Assembly: GCA_020796225.1 (NCBI GenBank)
Contig: CM036756.1
Span: 64,037,644-64,101,643 of the forward strand
Reading direction: 5' to 3'
From: Arion vulgaris
Lineage: Eukaryota; Mollusca; Gastropoda; Stylommatophora; Arionidae
DNA length: 64,000 nucleotides
Shown: one piece after another, positions 1 through 13,700 of the stretch
Layout of the letters: every line of letters begins with the position of its first letter
Position numbering within the stretch: the stretch's first letter is position 1
Translations under genes and position numbers: made by a program
Notes under the pieces: generated by a model
Database searches by the model: none
What the model was told of the DNA's origin: nothing
The model's input: the letters and a program-made list of their open reading frames with translations, nothing else

Positions 1-2233
1 ATGACTTTCAGAGCGTCAAACAAACAACTTAGCTACTTTGCAATAAAGATTCATATTTGATACATTGAGAGCATATCATGACTTTTAGAGCGTCAAACAA
101 ACAACTTAACCACTTTGCAATAAAGATTCATATTTGATACATTGAGAGCATATCATGACTTTTAGAGCGTCAAACAAACAACTTAGCCACATTGCAATAA
201 AGATTCATATTTGATACATTGAGAGCATATCATGACTTTTAGAGCGTCAAACAAACAACTTAACCACTTTGCAATAAAGATTCATATTTGATACATTGAG
301 AGCATATCATGACTTTTAGAGCGTCAAACAAACAACTTAACCACTTTGCAATAAAGATTCATATTTGATACATTGAGAGCATATCATGACTTTTAGAGCG
401 TCAAACAAACAACTTAGCCACTTTGCAATAAAGATTCATATTTGATACATTGAGAGCATATCATGACTTTTAGAGCGTCAAACAAACAACTTAGCCACTT
501 TGCAATAAAGATTCATATTTGATACATTGAGAGCATATCATGACTTTTAGAGCGTCAAACAAACAACTTAGCCACTTTGCAATAAAGATTCATATTTGAT
601 ACATTGAGAGCATATCATGACTTTCAGAGCGTCAAACAAACAACTTAGCCACTTTGCAATAAAGATTCATATTTGATACATTGAGAGCATATCATGACTT
701 TTAGAGCGTCAAACAAACAACTTAGCCACTTTGCAATAAAGATTCATATTTGATACATTGAGAGCATATCATGACTTTTAGAGCGTCAAACAAACAACTT
801 AACCACTTTGCAAGAAAGATTCATATTTGATACATTGAGAGCATATCATGACTTTTAGAGCGTCAAACAAACAACTTAACCACTTTGCAATAAAGATTCA
901 TATTTGATACATTGAGAGCATATCATGACTTTTAGAGCGTCAAACAAACAACTTAACCACTTTGCAATAAAGATTCATATTTGATACATTGAGAGCATAT
1001 CATGACTTTTAGAGCGTCAAACAAACAACTTAGCCACTTTGCAATAAAGATTCATTTTTGATACATTGAGAGCATATCATGACTTTTAGAGCGTCAAACA
1101 AACAACTTAGCCACTTTGCAATAAAGATTCATATTTGATACATTGAGAGCATATCATGACTTTTAGAGCGTCAAACAAACAACTTAGCTACTTTGCAATA
1201 AAGAGTCATATTTGATACATTGAGAGCATATCATGACTTTTAGAGCGTCAAACAAACAACTTAGCCACTTTGCAATAAAGATTCATATTTGATACATTGA
1301 GAGCATATCATGACTTTTAGAGCGTCAAACAAACAACTTAGCCACTTTGCAATAAAGATTCATATTTGATACATTGAGAGCATATCATGACTTTTAGAGC
1401 GTCAAACAAACAACTTAGCCACTTTGCAATAAAGATTCATATTTGATACATTGAGAGCATATCATGACTTTCAGAGCGTCAAACAAACAACTTAACCACT
1501 TTGCAATAAAGATTCATATTTGATACATTGAGAGCATATCATGACTTTTAGAGCGTCAAACAAACAACTTAGCCACTTTGCAATAAAGATTCATATTTGA
1601 TACATTGAGAGCATATCATGACTTTTAGAGCGTCAAACAAACAACTTAGCCACTTTGCAATAAAGATTCATATTTGATACATTGAGAGCATATCATGACT
1701 TTTAGAGCGTCAAACAAACAACTTAGCCACTTTGCAATAAAGATTCATATTTGATACATTGAGAGCATATCATGACTTTTAGAGCGTCAAACAAACAACT
1801 TAGCCACTTTGCAATAACGATTCATATTTGATACATTGAGAGCATATCATGACTTTTAGAGCGTCAAACAAAGAACTTAGCCACTTTGCAATAAAGATTC
1901 ATATTTGATACATTGAGAGCATATCATGACTTTTAGAGCGTCAAACAAACAACTTAACCACATTGCAATAAAGATTCATATTTGATACATTGAGAGCATA
2001 TCATGACTTTTAGAGCGTCAAACAAACAACTTAGCCACTTTGCAATAAAGATTCATATTTGATACATTGAGAGCATATCATGACTTTTAGAGCGTCAAAC
2101 AAACAACTTAACCACTTTGCAATAAAGATTCATATTTGATACATTGAGAGCATATCATGACTTTTAGAGCGTCAAACAAACAACTTAGCCACTTTGCAAT
2201 AAAGACTCCGATTTGACTCATTGAGAGCATATA
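1..2233. repeat. 77-bp satellite array, about 29 copies
   Basis: Head-to-tail 77-bp units each begin near atgacttttagagcgtc and run through caaacaacttagcc and gcatatc. Starts at 1, 78 and 155 fix the period. Copies are nearly identical, differing mostly at a few recurrent positions such as ttagcc/ttaacc and ttttag/ttcag, so the array is young or homogenised. The last unit (about 2157-2233) is diverged at its right end. The window opens inside the array, so its full length is unknown. It lies downstream of the last recognised RBMS exon. No ORF runs through it. Confidence 0.97.
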
Positions 2234-2324
2234 TCCTTAACCTTTTAATAATATTACAATTTTTAACTACACTGACTATTTGTTCAATATAGATATATTG
2301 TCCAAACAAGTATATTGTAGATGT

Positions 2325-2631
2325 AAATCTACTACTCGCCCGAGTGGCTACTGGGGCCCAAATTGGGGTGTAAAGAATATAACCACTGTTACCTGTCACG
2401 CATGTCGTAAGAGGCGACTAAGGAGATTGAGCGTGAGGCTAGCTACCCCACCCGGTAAAAAACACTAGATAGCTACAGAAACCACAACCAGGAAAATTCA
2501 TAGCTCGCCACCCGAGGAAGAAGGCAAGTAGGAGATCTGGAAAAAATAGACTTGGATAGACGGGCTTGGAAGGCCTTGGTTGCGAACCTATGTCTCCCTG
2601 GGGGCGAAGTGTGAAGAAGAAATCTACTACT
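2325..2631 (+). mobile_element. SINE-3 insertion with 12-bp TSD
   Basis: The element occupies 2337-2619 (283 bp) between two exact copies of aaatctactact (2325-2336 and 2620-2631). It starts cgcccgagtggctac, has the core ggggtgtaaagaata and catgtcgtaagaggcgacta, continues with ggctagctaccccaccc, and ends in a purine tail gtgaagaag. The exact TSD and A-rich tail show retroposition. Its first ~150 bp match the copy at 11577, but the second half differs, so it is a mosaic element. Confidence 0.85.
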
Positions 2632-2639
2632 AAGTCTAT

Positions 2640-2795
2640 TCGGATCTTCAGTTACACCCTAAACCCACCTCATCCGTGGTCTTCCTCTTCTTCTCTTTGC
2701 CGGGTGCGTCTTTCCATAATGATCTTCCTCAACCCTTCGTTTCTTTTTATATGTATAAAATACTTCAATTTTCTCATTTGTAGCATCAGACAGTT
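2640..2795 (-). pseudogene. LINE-C reverse-transcriptase C-terminal remnant
   Basis: The minus strand reads a broken peptide with KRNEGLRKIIMERRTRQ and [15 protein letters not shown] segments in shifting frames. It resembles the tails of the LINE copies at 12.2, 31.5 and 60.9 kb ([27 protein letters not shown]). Only the extreme C-terminal region survives. The overlapping plus-strand ORF is a shadow. Confidence 0.55.
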
Positions 2796-2850
2796 TTCTT
2801 TGATTTTGAGTTATTTCTGGGTTGATCTACTTGTTCTCTTTGCTGTCTAT

Positions 2851-4234
2851 GGTATACGAATGACTCTTATATAACAATTAAAGGTATACGAATGACTCTT
2901 ATATAACAATTAAAGGTATACGAATGACTCTTATATAACAATTAAAGGTATACCAATGACTCTTATATAACAATTAAAGGTATACCAATGACTCTTATAT
3001 AACAATTAAAGGTATACGAATGACTCTTATATAACAATTAAAGGTATACGAATGACTCTTATATAACAATTAAAGGTATACGACTGACTCTTATATAACA
3101 ATTAAAGGTATACGAATGACTCTTATATAACAATTAAAGGTATACCAATGACTCTTATATAACAATTAAAGGTATACGAATGACTCTTATATAACAATTA
3201 AAGGTATACCAATGACTCTTATATAACAATTAAAGGTATACGAATGACTCTTATATAACAATTAAAGGTATACCAATGACTCTTATATAACAATTAAAGG
3301 TATACCAATGACTCTTATATAACAATTAAAGGTATACGAATGACTCTTATATAACAATTAAAGGTATACGAATGACTCTTATATAACAATTAAAGGTATA
3401 CGACTGACTCTTATATAACAATTAAAGGTATACAAATGACTCTTATATAACAATTAAAGGTATATGAATGACTCTTATATACCAATTAAAGGTATACCAA
3501 TGACTCTTATATAACAATTAAAGGTATACCAATGACTCTTATATAACAATTAAAGGTATACCAATGACTCTTATATAACAATTAAAGGTATACCAATGAC
3601 TCTTATATAACAATTAAAGGTATACCAATGACTCTTATATAACAATTAAAGGTATACGAATGACTCTTATATAACAATTAAAGGTATACCAATGACTCTT
3701 ATATAACAATTAAAGGTATACGAATGACTCTTATATAACAATTAAAGGTATACCAATGACTCTTATATAACAATTAAAGGTATACCAATGACTCTTATAT
3801 AACAATTAAAGGTATACGAATGACTCTTATATAACAATTAAAGGTATACCAATGACTCTTATATAACAATTAAAGGTATACCAATGACTCTTATATAACA
3901 ATTAAAGGTATACCAATGACTCTTATATAACAATTAAAGGTATACGAATGACTCTTATATAACAATTAAAGGTATACGAATGACTCTTATATAACAATTA
4001 AAGGTATACGAATGACTCTTATATAACAATTAAAGGTATACGAATGACTCTTATATAACAATTAAAGGTATACCAATGACTCTTATATAACAATTAAAGG
4101 TATACCAATGACTCTTATATAACAATTAAAGGTATACCAATGACTCTTATATAACAATTAAAGGTATACGAATGACTCTTATATAACAATTAAAGGTATA
4201 CGAATGACTCTTATATAACAATTAAAGGTATACC
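2851..4234. repeat. 32-bp satellite array, about 43 copies
   Basis: Units of the form ggtatac(g/c)aatgactc + ttatataacaattaaa start at 2851, 2883, 2915 and so on to 4227. Period is exactly 32 bp. Most variation is a G/C choice at base 8 plus rare variants (cgactg, caaatg, tatgaatg). The order of variants recurs in blocks, implying higher-order duplication. The array ends directly against a SINE-C copy. Confidence 0.97.
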
Positions 4235-4400
4235 GCTGAAGGATTAACTTAATTGCATTGGGTTTACCCATACAACTCGGTCCCTCTCCGCAGAAGTGGC
4301 ACGCCACCTGTCAAAAGTATTGCACAAGGCACGAACTCTGTAGCTCCAGCAACAATCGTAGTTGTCTCTGAAAAGGATTGTTGCAGGATATTCGCCAGCG
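4235..4400 (-). mobile_element. SINE-C copy, 5'-truncated
   Basis: The minus strand matches the body of the copy at 22500-22747: a tctcagagacaactacgatt-like block, gctggagctacagagttcgt, tgcaatacttttgacaggtg, and the end caatccttc. The tRNA-like head is missing. It lies between the 32-bp array and RBMS exon 5. Confidence 0.7.
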
Positions 4401-4604
4401 CATATGTTGTTCCTCTGCCTTATTAAAAATGCTTATGTTTCCCCCTCATACGTTGCCAATGGGAATATGCATGCTTTTAGCATTCTGCTCTTTGTTTTAC
4501 TATAATTTCCAGTCTATATCGTTTTAATTTGTTTAATATTTATGTAATACCATGTACGTTCAAGTCGTAACTACTTATAAAAACAAATGAACTGACTGTG
4601 ATAC

Positions 4605-4712
4605 TTGCATCATCTCGTCCAGGTGTGAAAAGTCGAGGTGTGAGTACTGTAGGTGATGTCTTCTTCTTGTTACCACTATCTGCAAACTTCACTAACATTG
4701 GTTCCATGCTGC
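4605..4712 (-). CDS. RBMS: RBMS exon 5: post-RRM2 block (3' boundary uncertain)
   Basis: The acceptor tctgtaaacacag precedes 4712. With the split codon from exon 4 it reads [21 protein letters not shown], matching KDPLLVKFADGGPKKK in fly shep and EPLLCKFADGGQKKR in vertebrates. The 3' end is unclear: a GT after ACA would end it at 4648 in phase 0, and CAA|GTATCA would end it at 4605 in phase 1. If unspliced, the frame runs to a TAA at 4542-4540, which would give a short alternative C-terminus. Ser replaces the first Gly of the usual ADGG. Confidence 0.85.
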
Positions 4713-7700
4713 CTGTGTTTACAGAGAAACATATTTAGTTACATATTTGTTAACTGATATTTCATAGTAATACAAGACAGGTAGAAAAAAGGTCGATGTT
4801 AGATAAGGTACATAGGAAGACAGACAATGTTAGATACGGTAAATAGAAAAACATAAAGTAAATAGGAAGACATACGGTAAATAGGAAAACAGATAAAGTA
4901 AACAGGAAGACAGTCAGCGTTAAATAAAGTACATAGGAAGATAGTCAATGTTAGATAAATTAAATAGGAAGATAGATAAGGTAAATGGCAAGATGAGATA
5001 ACTATGAAGATAGATAAGGTAAATAGGAAGATAGATAAGATTAAGTAGATAGATAAGGTAAATAGGAAGACAGTCAATGTTAGATACATTAAATAGGAAG
5101 ATATATAAGGTAAATGGGAAGATAGATAAGATAACTAGGTATATAGATACGGTAAATAGGAAGATAGATAAGATAACTAAGTAGAGAAATAAGGTAAATA
5201 GGAAGATAGATAAGGTAAACAGGAAGACAATCAGTGTTAGATAAAGTAAATAGGAAAACAGATAAAGTAAATAGGAAGACATATACGGTAAATAGGAAAA
5301 CAGATAAAGTAAATAGGAAGACATACGGTAAATAGGAAGACAGATAAAGTAAACAAGGAAGACGGTGTTAGATAAGTTAAACAGGAAGACGGTCAGCGTT
5401 AGATAAGGTAAATAGGAAGACAGTCAGCATTAGATAAGATAAATAGGAAGACAATCAGTGTTAGATAAAGTAAATAGGAAAACAGATAAAGTAAATAGGA
5501 AGACATATACGGTAAATAGGAAAACAGATAAAGTAAATAGGAAGACATACGGTAAATAGGAAGACAGATAAAGTAAACAAGGAAGACGGTGTTAGATAAG
5601 TTAAACAGGAAGACGGTCAGCGTTAGATAAGGTAAATAGGAAGACAGTCAGCATTAGATAAGATAAATAGGAAGACAGTCAATGTTAGATAAGATAAAAA
5701 GGAAGACATATAATGTAAATAGGAAGGTCAGGTAAGAAATACGGAAAGACGATCCGTGTTAGATATGGTAAATAGGAAGACAGTCTCTCTTATTTAATGA
5801 TAAGAGAAAGACGTTCAATACAGACGATCTGCAACTTCAGTAACTAGCTTTGAATAGTTGACTTTGCAAACATATTTTGAACAAGTAATTTTCTTCTGTA
5901 GACTATTTGCGAAATTGCTTCTTTCGTAATTTTTTTGTTTGTTTTTAATCTGTAATTGTATTATTCATAATATATTCATATTTAGTTATTTGAAAACTAT
6001 CTCAATTAATTGCATCATTACTCTGGGCATTTTGATGGTTTCAGACGTAGGTCTATTGATGCATTACTATGTAGATTTTATTGTTTTACTTTATGACTTG
6101 CTAACCATTAGTCGGTTACTTTGCATAGGCGGAAATACGTTGCTTCCGATAACATACGGCTGGCGGGGTTAGGTAAACAATTATAGAAAATGAGATCACA
6201 ACTGTCGCGTGACCTCGCATTCCAGTATTCTTGTATAAAGACGAATTCATATTACAAACAACACAACAGGCTAAATGAAGGTTCTATTATGTAACAACGT
6301 AAGTTTAACAATAAGGAATATCAGTATTAGTAATAGTTGTCATCAATAAATAACCATGGAGTCATACAATTGAGAAAAATTGCACAAAAAACCCCAAAAA
6401 CGTACAAGTGTTCTATAAAACATATACAAAAATCTGTACCACATTAAACAGGATTTTTTTATTTCTCGTCTGAGCTATTCGACCCTACGTTGCCGGGGGC
6501 TACGCTTAAGTAACTTATACTAAGTAACGCGTGAAAAAGTAACGGAAAGCGATATAGTTGAAAGTAACAGAAATGAACATTACTATTTAGTACACGATAA
6601 TTGAAATTTGCCTAGCGGATAGGAATGACGCATGTCTTACGTTACCTTGAGCTTCACGTATTTCACGAACGAAGAACATTTAGTGAATAAACCTGTAACA
6701 TAATCTCAATTAAAACTTATTAAAAGTATGAACTTTAGGTTTTGACTTATAGTACTTTTACAGAAAACGCGCAATAAACATCTCCAAATGAAATAGGCTA
6801 ACTTGGAAACCGCGATGTGCACATGTTAACTGGCCCAGATTCTAGATTATGTCTCTTATTTCCTTAGAAATTTAGTATGTACAAATTGTTGTTTTCACCT
6901 TTGATCTGAATCGGACAGATAAAGTATATCAAGCACAAATAACGGTAGACTAGGGTGGTCCAAGTACTATTTATGTACCCCAGCGGGTGGTTAATCGTTT
7001 AACAATATGGACGATCGGAAAACCAACACCACACAATCTAAGCTTCAGTGTTCTATCCCACATCAGATAGGTATTTTATCTTAGTTCGTTAAGTTTAGTT
7101 AGAAAAAAGAACCGTTGTAGTGGTTCGCGTAGTTAAACATAATAAAAGATAAATTTGGTACATATATCTGTGATAAAATAGTGACAGTAATTATAGGTGC
7201 GTGTACGTGCGCGAGTGTGTGTGTTTGCGCTCGTGCGTTCGTGTATGTTTGTGATCCCTCTGCATTTTTGTTAGATTTTGAAAGACAAATGTTTGTTCAG
7301 ATTTTTGCAGAAAACATATTTGCTCTCCTTCAATGTGTTATTCTTCAGTTTGAGATATAAAGCGGAGAGTATAGCATTCAAGGTGTGTTTCTATTTGACT
7401 CAGCTTGTTGTACTTAACTCCTTGTGTACCAAAAGCCATACTTTTGCTTTGGGTTTGGATTGGATGCCTTTTTACCAGGAGCCACACTAATGAGCGTTTT
7501 TTAATTGTAAAAGTAAATGGTTGGTTAAAAACAGGGCTTTTGCCCTGGTCAAATAAAGAGTTAAAAATCGTGTTCCATATTCTGGAATGTGATAATGTGT
7601 TGATGATTATCATGCTTCCATCTCTTGTATTTATTCACGGCCTCCAAGCATTCCCAAAAATTAAGTTCTGCGACTGTAGGGGAACTTCAACAGCTTCAAT

Positions 7701-10700
7701 TAAAAAAATGCACTATAGCTACTGTCTGTAGTACCGTTGTTTAGGGCACTGTAGGACAGGTGGGACGAGAGAATAGGAATTTAATGGCCACATGGCTAGT
7801 GCAGTCGCCGTGAAGCTGTTCAGGTTAGGATTTTAAATTTATGCCTACAACAGAAATTTTTTTTTGACCTTATCGTGAATTGAACACGGGTCGCCCGTAT
7901 GGGACCTACACTCTAATCAACTCGACCAGATGCTCGTCAGCTTTAGTACATGATGAAAAATATGATTCAGTAAATCCAAGAGCATATGGAGGATTAATAA
8001 ATATTGCATCTAAATTAGATCCAGATTTCAATAATCATTTGGAAACCAGTACCGTCTTCAAATGTGTTTTTAAGACCATTTAGAAAGAGATACTTGACTG
8101 CCTGCTACAAATATTTCTCCTTATTAGGAAATAAGGACAGAAATAAGAGAAGCTTTCTTTGTAGCTGTCATGGTTGACTACACAACAGATGGTTCGGGAC
8201 ACACTCAAATCGTCGTTGTTCTATGGTATGTATTTAATGGAGAAATATTTGAGCGGTTTAAAAAAAAAAATTCTTTATTCCAGAAAACTAAACTGTAGTT
8301 GGCATATCAAAAAAGTATTGTAGAACAATTGAACATAATCCTTCAAGGCAGTGAACAAAAATTTTAATGGTTTTAAATTTCTGAAGCAACACCCCCACTA
8401 ATTTCAGCTACGAGCCGCCACTTTATTTTAGAGATATTTATATCCGGGTATTGCTGCACAAATTGAAAGGATTAAAAACCGGTTCGGGAACTTGAGAAAT
8501 TTTAGGAATGGGTTACATTTTGCCACTATATTTCCGTTTCACAATCAGAAGTCTTATTCTTATTTAAGTTTATTATCAGGGGCACGTTCACATCCGAAGA
8601 TCCCCGCAGAGTCTAACTTTGCCAACCTGTTGTTAGATCTCTGAAATCACACGTAGAACGACCTGTTGGCGCCATCTGTTCGTCGGAACTTTGTGGTCTT
8701 AGACAGACGAGAACAGGAGTTCTATTATAATCTATCCTACGGGAATTGTCGGCAAACGTTGATATTATTATATGTTAATCTAGTCTATATCTTATATCCA
8801 CGAAACAAAGTAGATCCCTGTCTTCTAATATTCTACAATTATAACTATTTATAAAGACAGTTATTCATCCCACATAACGTCTAGATCATTTTGGTTTTAT
8901 CTACAATATAGGTTTTTCATAGTTCGTTTTTGTCATGTCTTTACATGTAATCAGTCTCCCACAGCAGACGGAGAAGTGTATATATACGCTGATTGTTCCC
9001 GTAGCACTCTGGTTACATAAGTGCATATAACGTCCTCTTTTGGGTACCTTCCTGTTTGTCCCATGTTTGATACTAAACATCTTTATTTTCATTGTCGCTG
9101 ATTCATCTACTGTAGTATTCTCATTCGCAGTCGATCATTTACTGACCTTAATGTCTTCATAAATCATAGTCAATATCTCCTTGACAAGTTCCTTTAACCA
9201 CTTGGAGACAACGGGGTCAGTTTACTGTCCAGACCATATATGACCAGAAAGACGACAGGGTCAGTAAAGAATATATTCAATAAATAGACACGTACACGTA
9301 CAACTTATTAGAAGCTTCTGGAAAAAACAAATTATCAAACACAGGACTCAAACAACAAACACTTATTTCTTACAGCACCCATTCCCTAGCACAGTAAGCA
9401 ATACAAGCGCTTTTTTGAGAACCCAACCTGCGAGCTATCCTAATAAAAATAGCTTTACTGAGGAGTGTCTTTCACAAACGCTTCGTTTTGCTAGACACAG
9501 AATAATCAGGTCAGGTTCGATCGAACCTCTGTATCTTCCAAAACATTGACCGAGAATGTAAAACTATTACCGCTCTGATTAACTCATTTGTCCTTCTTTC
9601 AAGTCTATATTCGGTTCCCTGTACATTTTACGATGACCCAAATTCGTTCACTTGCTCATTCAGTTTAAAGCAACCATTTTTCATACAGCGAAATATTTTG
9701 AGGAATACTGTTTTATGACCATATTTTTTTTACCATCGGCGCACGATGGGTGATGTGGTCAGCATCACGCCCGCCACATTTACTTCCCAGTGCTTTTAAT
9801 GGTACCTACTTGCGGCTGGATTGACCTGAGAGTCGTTCTGGTAGGTAAAAAAACAATTCGACACCCACTGTGGAATTAAACCTGGACAACAAGCCTTAGA
9901 AGTGAGTTCTCTAAAAACTATGCACATGCAATATTAGTGTGTATAAAATGGGGAAAAACAAAATAAGGAGTGAAATGGTTAATTAAGTTTTAGTTTCAAC
10001 CTCAGGGCTGTCTAACAGCTTTCTGCTCCAGTCAGACACTAGTGTTTGATATCGTGTGATTGATTGATAGAACCAGTGGCGGCTCGTGATCAATTTTGTT
10101 GGTGGGGCCAGACATATATTTTCGGAAAAATCATGGTTTCGGTTAGGATATAATTGAATGTATAAAATAATAAATACACGTTGCACCTTATTTTTGGTGG
10201 GGCCCGGCCCTTAATGACGAGCCGCCACTGATAAGACCATCATCATTGCATTCGGTGAATAACCATGTGTGCTCTGATCTCTTTCTACCACAGGAAGATC
10301 TCGGCTGCAGTGCATGAACTCCATAGTACCGACGAGGGTTCCCGATGTAATTTGGAATATGGTGTAGTTTATTTTGTATAAATTTTATTTTTAATCTTTT
10401 CTAATGAATTTTGCCCCAGCAGCGCCTTTCCAGCCTGCTCTTCTCGATTTGAATTGCCAAGGGTTCTTTTACGTGCTCACATTGAACACAGGACCTATGT
10501 TTTATCGTCCGTCTCCGATAGGAATAGGAAACACCTACACTGAAATCAGGGATCTGTGACAAAATAACTCAGATGGCTCCACGAGGGAGAGAACCTGGTA
10601 CATTTGGCACAAGATACAAGCACCTAACCTCTAGGCCACAGAGACTCCTTGACTCTATTCTAGTCAGAAGTGATTCAGCAGAAAAATATAAAATAGAACA

Positions 10701-13700
10701 CTTGGTTAGGAGGAACAAGGATACAAAATCCTGAACACCATCAAAGATCGTAAACAAGCAAACAAACAAACAAAACATTAGCACATACCTGGCAGTATCT
10801 TGTTGTTGAATGCATTAATTACTTGGTCACATTTATCTTTTGATTCCATTCTGGCAAATCCAACACCACGACTGACTCCATCTGGTTTACGGAGTATCCT
10901 TGTTGATATGACCGCGCCATATTCTTTTAACATGTTCTCTAGATTCTTCTCCATAAAGTACATAGGAAGATTGGCAATGTACAAGTTGGTAGGATCCTGT
11001 TCCTGTTGCTGTTGAGAAATAAAGTATAGATATATTTTTCAAAGTATAGCTTCTTCTTCTTCTTTGCGTTCATTCTTTACGACCAATTTTAATCACTCTT
11101 TGTGATATGTTTGATCTTTGCCAAGAACGTGTATACATTGCACATTGGTTTGGTAGGCCCCTAAACGCATAGATTTCTACAAGTTTAGGACATGTGCATC
11201 CGATTTCATCCAAACCTCCTTAGTCGCCTCTTACGACATGCATGGCAGGTAACAGTGGTTCTATTCTTTACACCCCAAATTTGGGCCCCGTAACCACTCG
11301 GGCGCAAAGTATAGCAACCAGTTGCTGCTCGTCATTAAGGCCAGGCCCCACTAAAAATAATGTATAACGTGTATTTATTATTATTTTATAAATTAAAATA
11401 TAGCAACCAAAAACCATGATTTATCCGGGAAAAAATGTCTGGCCCCACCAACAAAAATGATCACGAGCCGCCACTGATAACAACTATACATTATCTAAGG
11501 AGGTTAAACAGTACATGTACCCAGGACCGTGCGGTATATTTTCACAGTATGATGCAAGTCTTCGAAATGCCGCCCTCCCCCGCGTGATTACCGGGCCCAA
11601 ATTGGGGTGTAAAGAATAGAACCTCTGTTACCTACTATGCATGTCGTACGAGGCGACTAAGGAGGTTGTTCGTGGGGCTAGCTACCCCACACCGTAAAAA
11701 CACTAGATGACTACAGAACGGAGAGCGAACCGAGTAAACGCTGGCTGAAACCGAACACATTGCCGACGGATAAGCACCAGAGCTCCAAATGGTGCTGAAG
11801 ATGTGACATAAAACACACCAATGCTAAGGCTACATGAATCAGATTTCCACATGAATAGAATTTATGGGGTGATCTGGTACATCGCTCTGGGAGGTGATGG
11901 CAGAGGAGAAATGCCGCCCTTAAGTCTTTTTTCTTTAAAATAACCTTCAATAGTAATTTTGATGTTGCTGCTTATGCCGCCCCCGTTACGTACGGCCTGA
12001 TACGGCCGCGTCTCTGTATCATAGCACAGCTCAGCCCTGTATGGACCATTAACAAAGCGGTGGAGAAGATCATTAATGCCTTTGAATGCAAATGCTATTG
12101 AAAAGTACTTAGAATATCATGGACAGATAAAAAAACAAATGCTTCTGTTTTACAACAGCTTGATATTAAAAGAGTTGGCTATTAAAGAGCTTACAATCGA
12201 GGAAAATTAAATATTTCGGACACATCAAACGACATGAGAGCCTAAAAAGATAATTTTGGAGGGAATGGTACCTGGAAGAAGAATGAGAGGAAGACCTGGA
12301 AGACGATGGGTGCAAGATGTCATTGACGATCTGAGAATGACTGCCGCTGACGATGGCCAACATGCACATGATAGAAAGTTTTTCAGGACTGCTGTCATGG
12401 GAGTCAAGTTCTAGAAGGGACAAGCTACTTGATTATAAGGAAGCAGTTAAGTAGTGTACAATTAATCACGTATAGAAAACATACATTACCTAAACAGTTA
12501 ACCAGTAAACATATATTTGATTGTATTGTCATATACGCAGTAATAACGTATAGAAATAAGTATATCGTATATAAAGTTATAATTTCGTCCGATATGAACT
12601 GAGGCGTAGATAAGGAGACTGATTTTTTGCGTGAAGATTTGCTTACCGTATCGCCAGTGTTCCTCCAAATTCAGACGATCCTTACCCCGACTTCAGTGAA
12701 AATTGTAATTTAAATCACTAAGTAAAGGATCAGAGTTACTTGTAGTCCAACATTGTACCATATGCACACCGACAGCTTTTGAGGCGCCACCAGCTGGGTT
12801 CAAACTCAGAATTTGTACGGTACTGCACGCATTGCGTTATCAACTGGGCTATCGGCGACCACACATTATGTTTTCATGCCCAGACAGCGGTTTTGCAGCT
12901 TTCTCTTACCCATTTAGAACTACCAAGTGTTATTTGAAGTGTTCAACAAGAACACGAGACCTAAGTTCTATTGTATGTCTCTGATATGACTAGGAACTCG
13001 ATCACACCTACATTGAGACTGTGATAAATAAATAGACATTAAATATGTGTTTATTATTTCCGAAAAACAAAACAATTATCAAACACTGAAATCGAACTAA
13101 ACCTTATTTCTCTCCTCTTCGCCAACCGCCTAGCCATGAAGACGAGTGTTTTTCAGATCTCAATCAGTTAGGTCTCTTCTTCTTCTTCTTCTGAAGCTCC
13201 ATATCGACCACTTGTCAACCACTCTGTGTGATTTGTATTGATCTGAGCCTAAGAGCGATTGTACATTGTGTCAGTTATGCGCCTACAAGTAGGCCAGCAC
13301 ATCCGGTTTCTGCGCTGCTTTTTATTTACTAGGGTAGCAACCCTAGGGCCTATATCAGTCGTCTTGTAAGTCGCAGTGGTACTATTCTTTGCTTCCCTTG
13401 AGAGCCCAGGCACCACACGGCTGAGCTAGATCTCTAAAATTCATTTGTTACATTAAGATCAGGGATTTTGGACAAAAATATCATATCCTATGCGGGGAAC
13501 GAGCCAAGTACCTTTGGATAGAAACGCCAGCACCTTAGCTCCATGTCCAGTTAAATGCACGCCCCCTCCTTCACCGATGCATTACCATATGAATTAGTAA
13601 TCATATTGTATCCCTCATAGACTATCCCTTTATGCAAATATCTGAAGATATACACATAAGGACACAGACTATTTAAGTCAACCTTTATTAAACTGTGCTA

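Noticed and set aside
1..4234. CRISPR-like arrays
   Set aside because: Repeats are directly adjacent with no unique spacers, in a eukaryotic setting; they are satellites.
4799..5324. Leu/Ile-rich minus ORFs resembling membrane proteins
   Set aside because: Low-complexity translation of the degenerate ~20-bp array.
5939..6172. Hydrophobic 77-residue ORF
   Set aside because: AT-rich intronic sequence; no splice, start or homology support.
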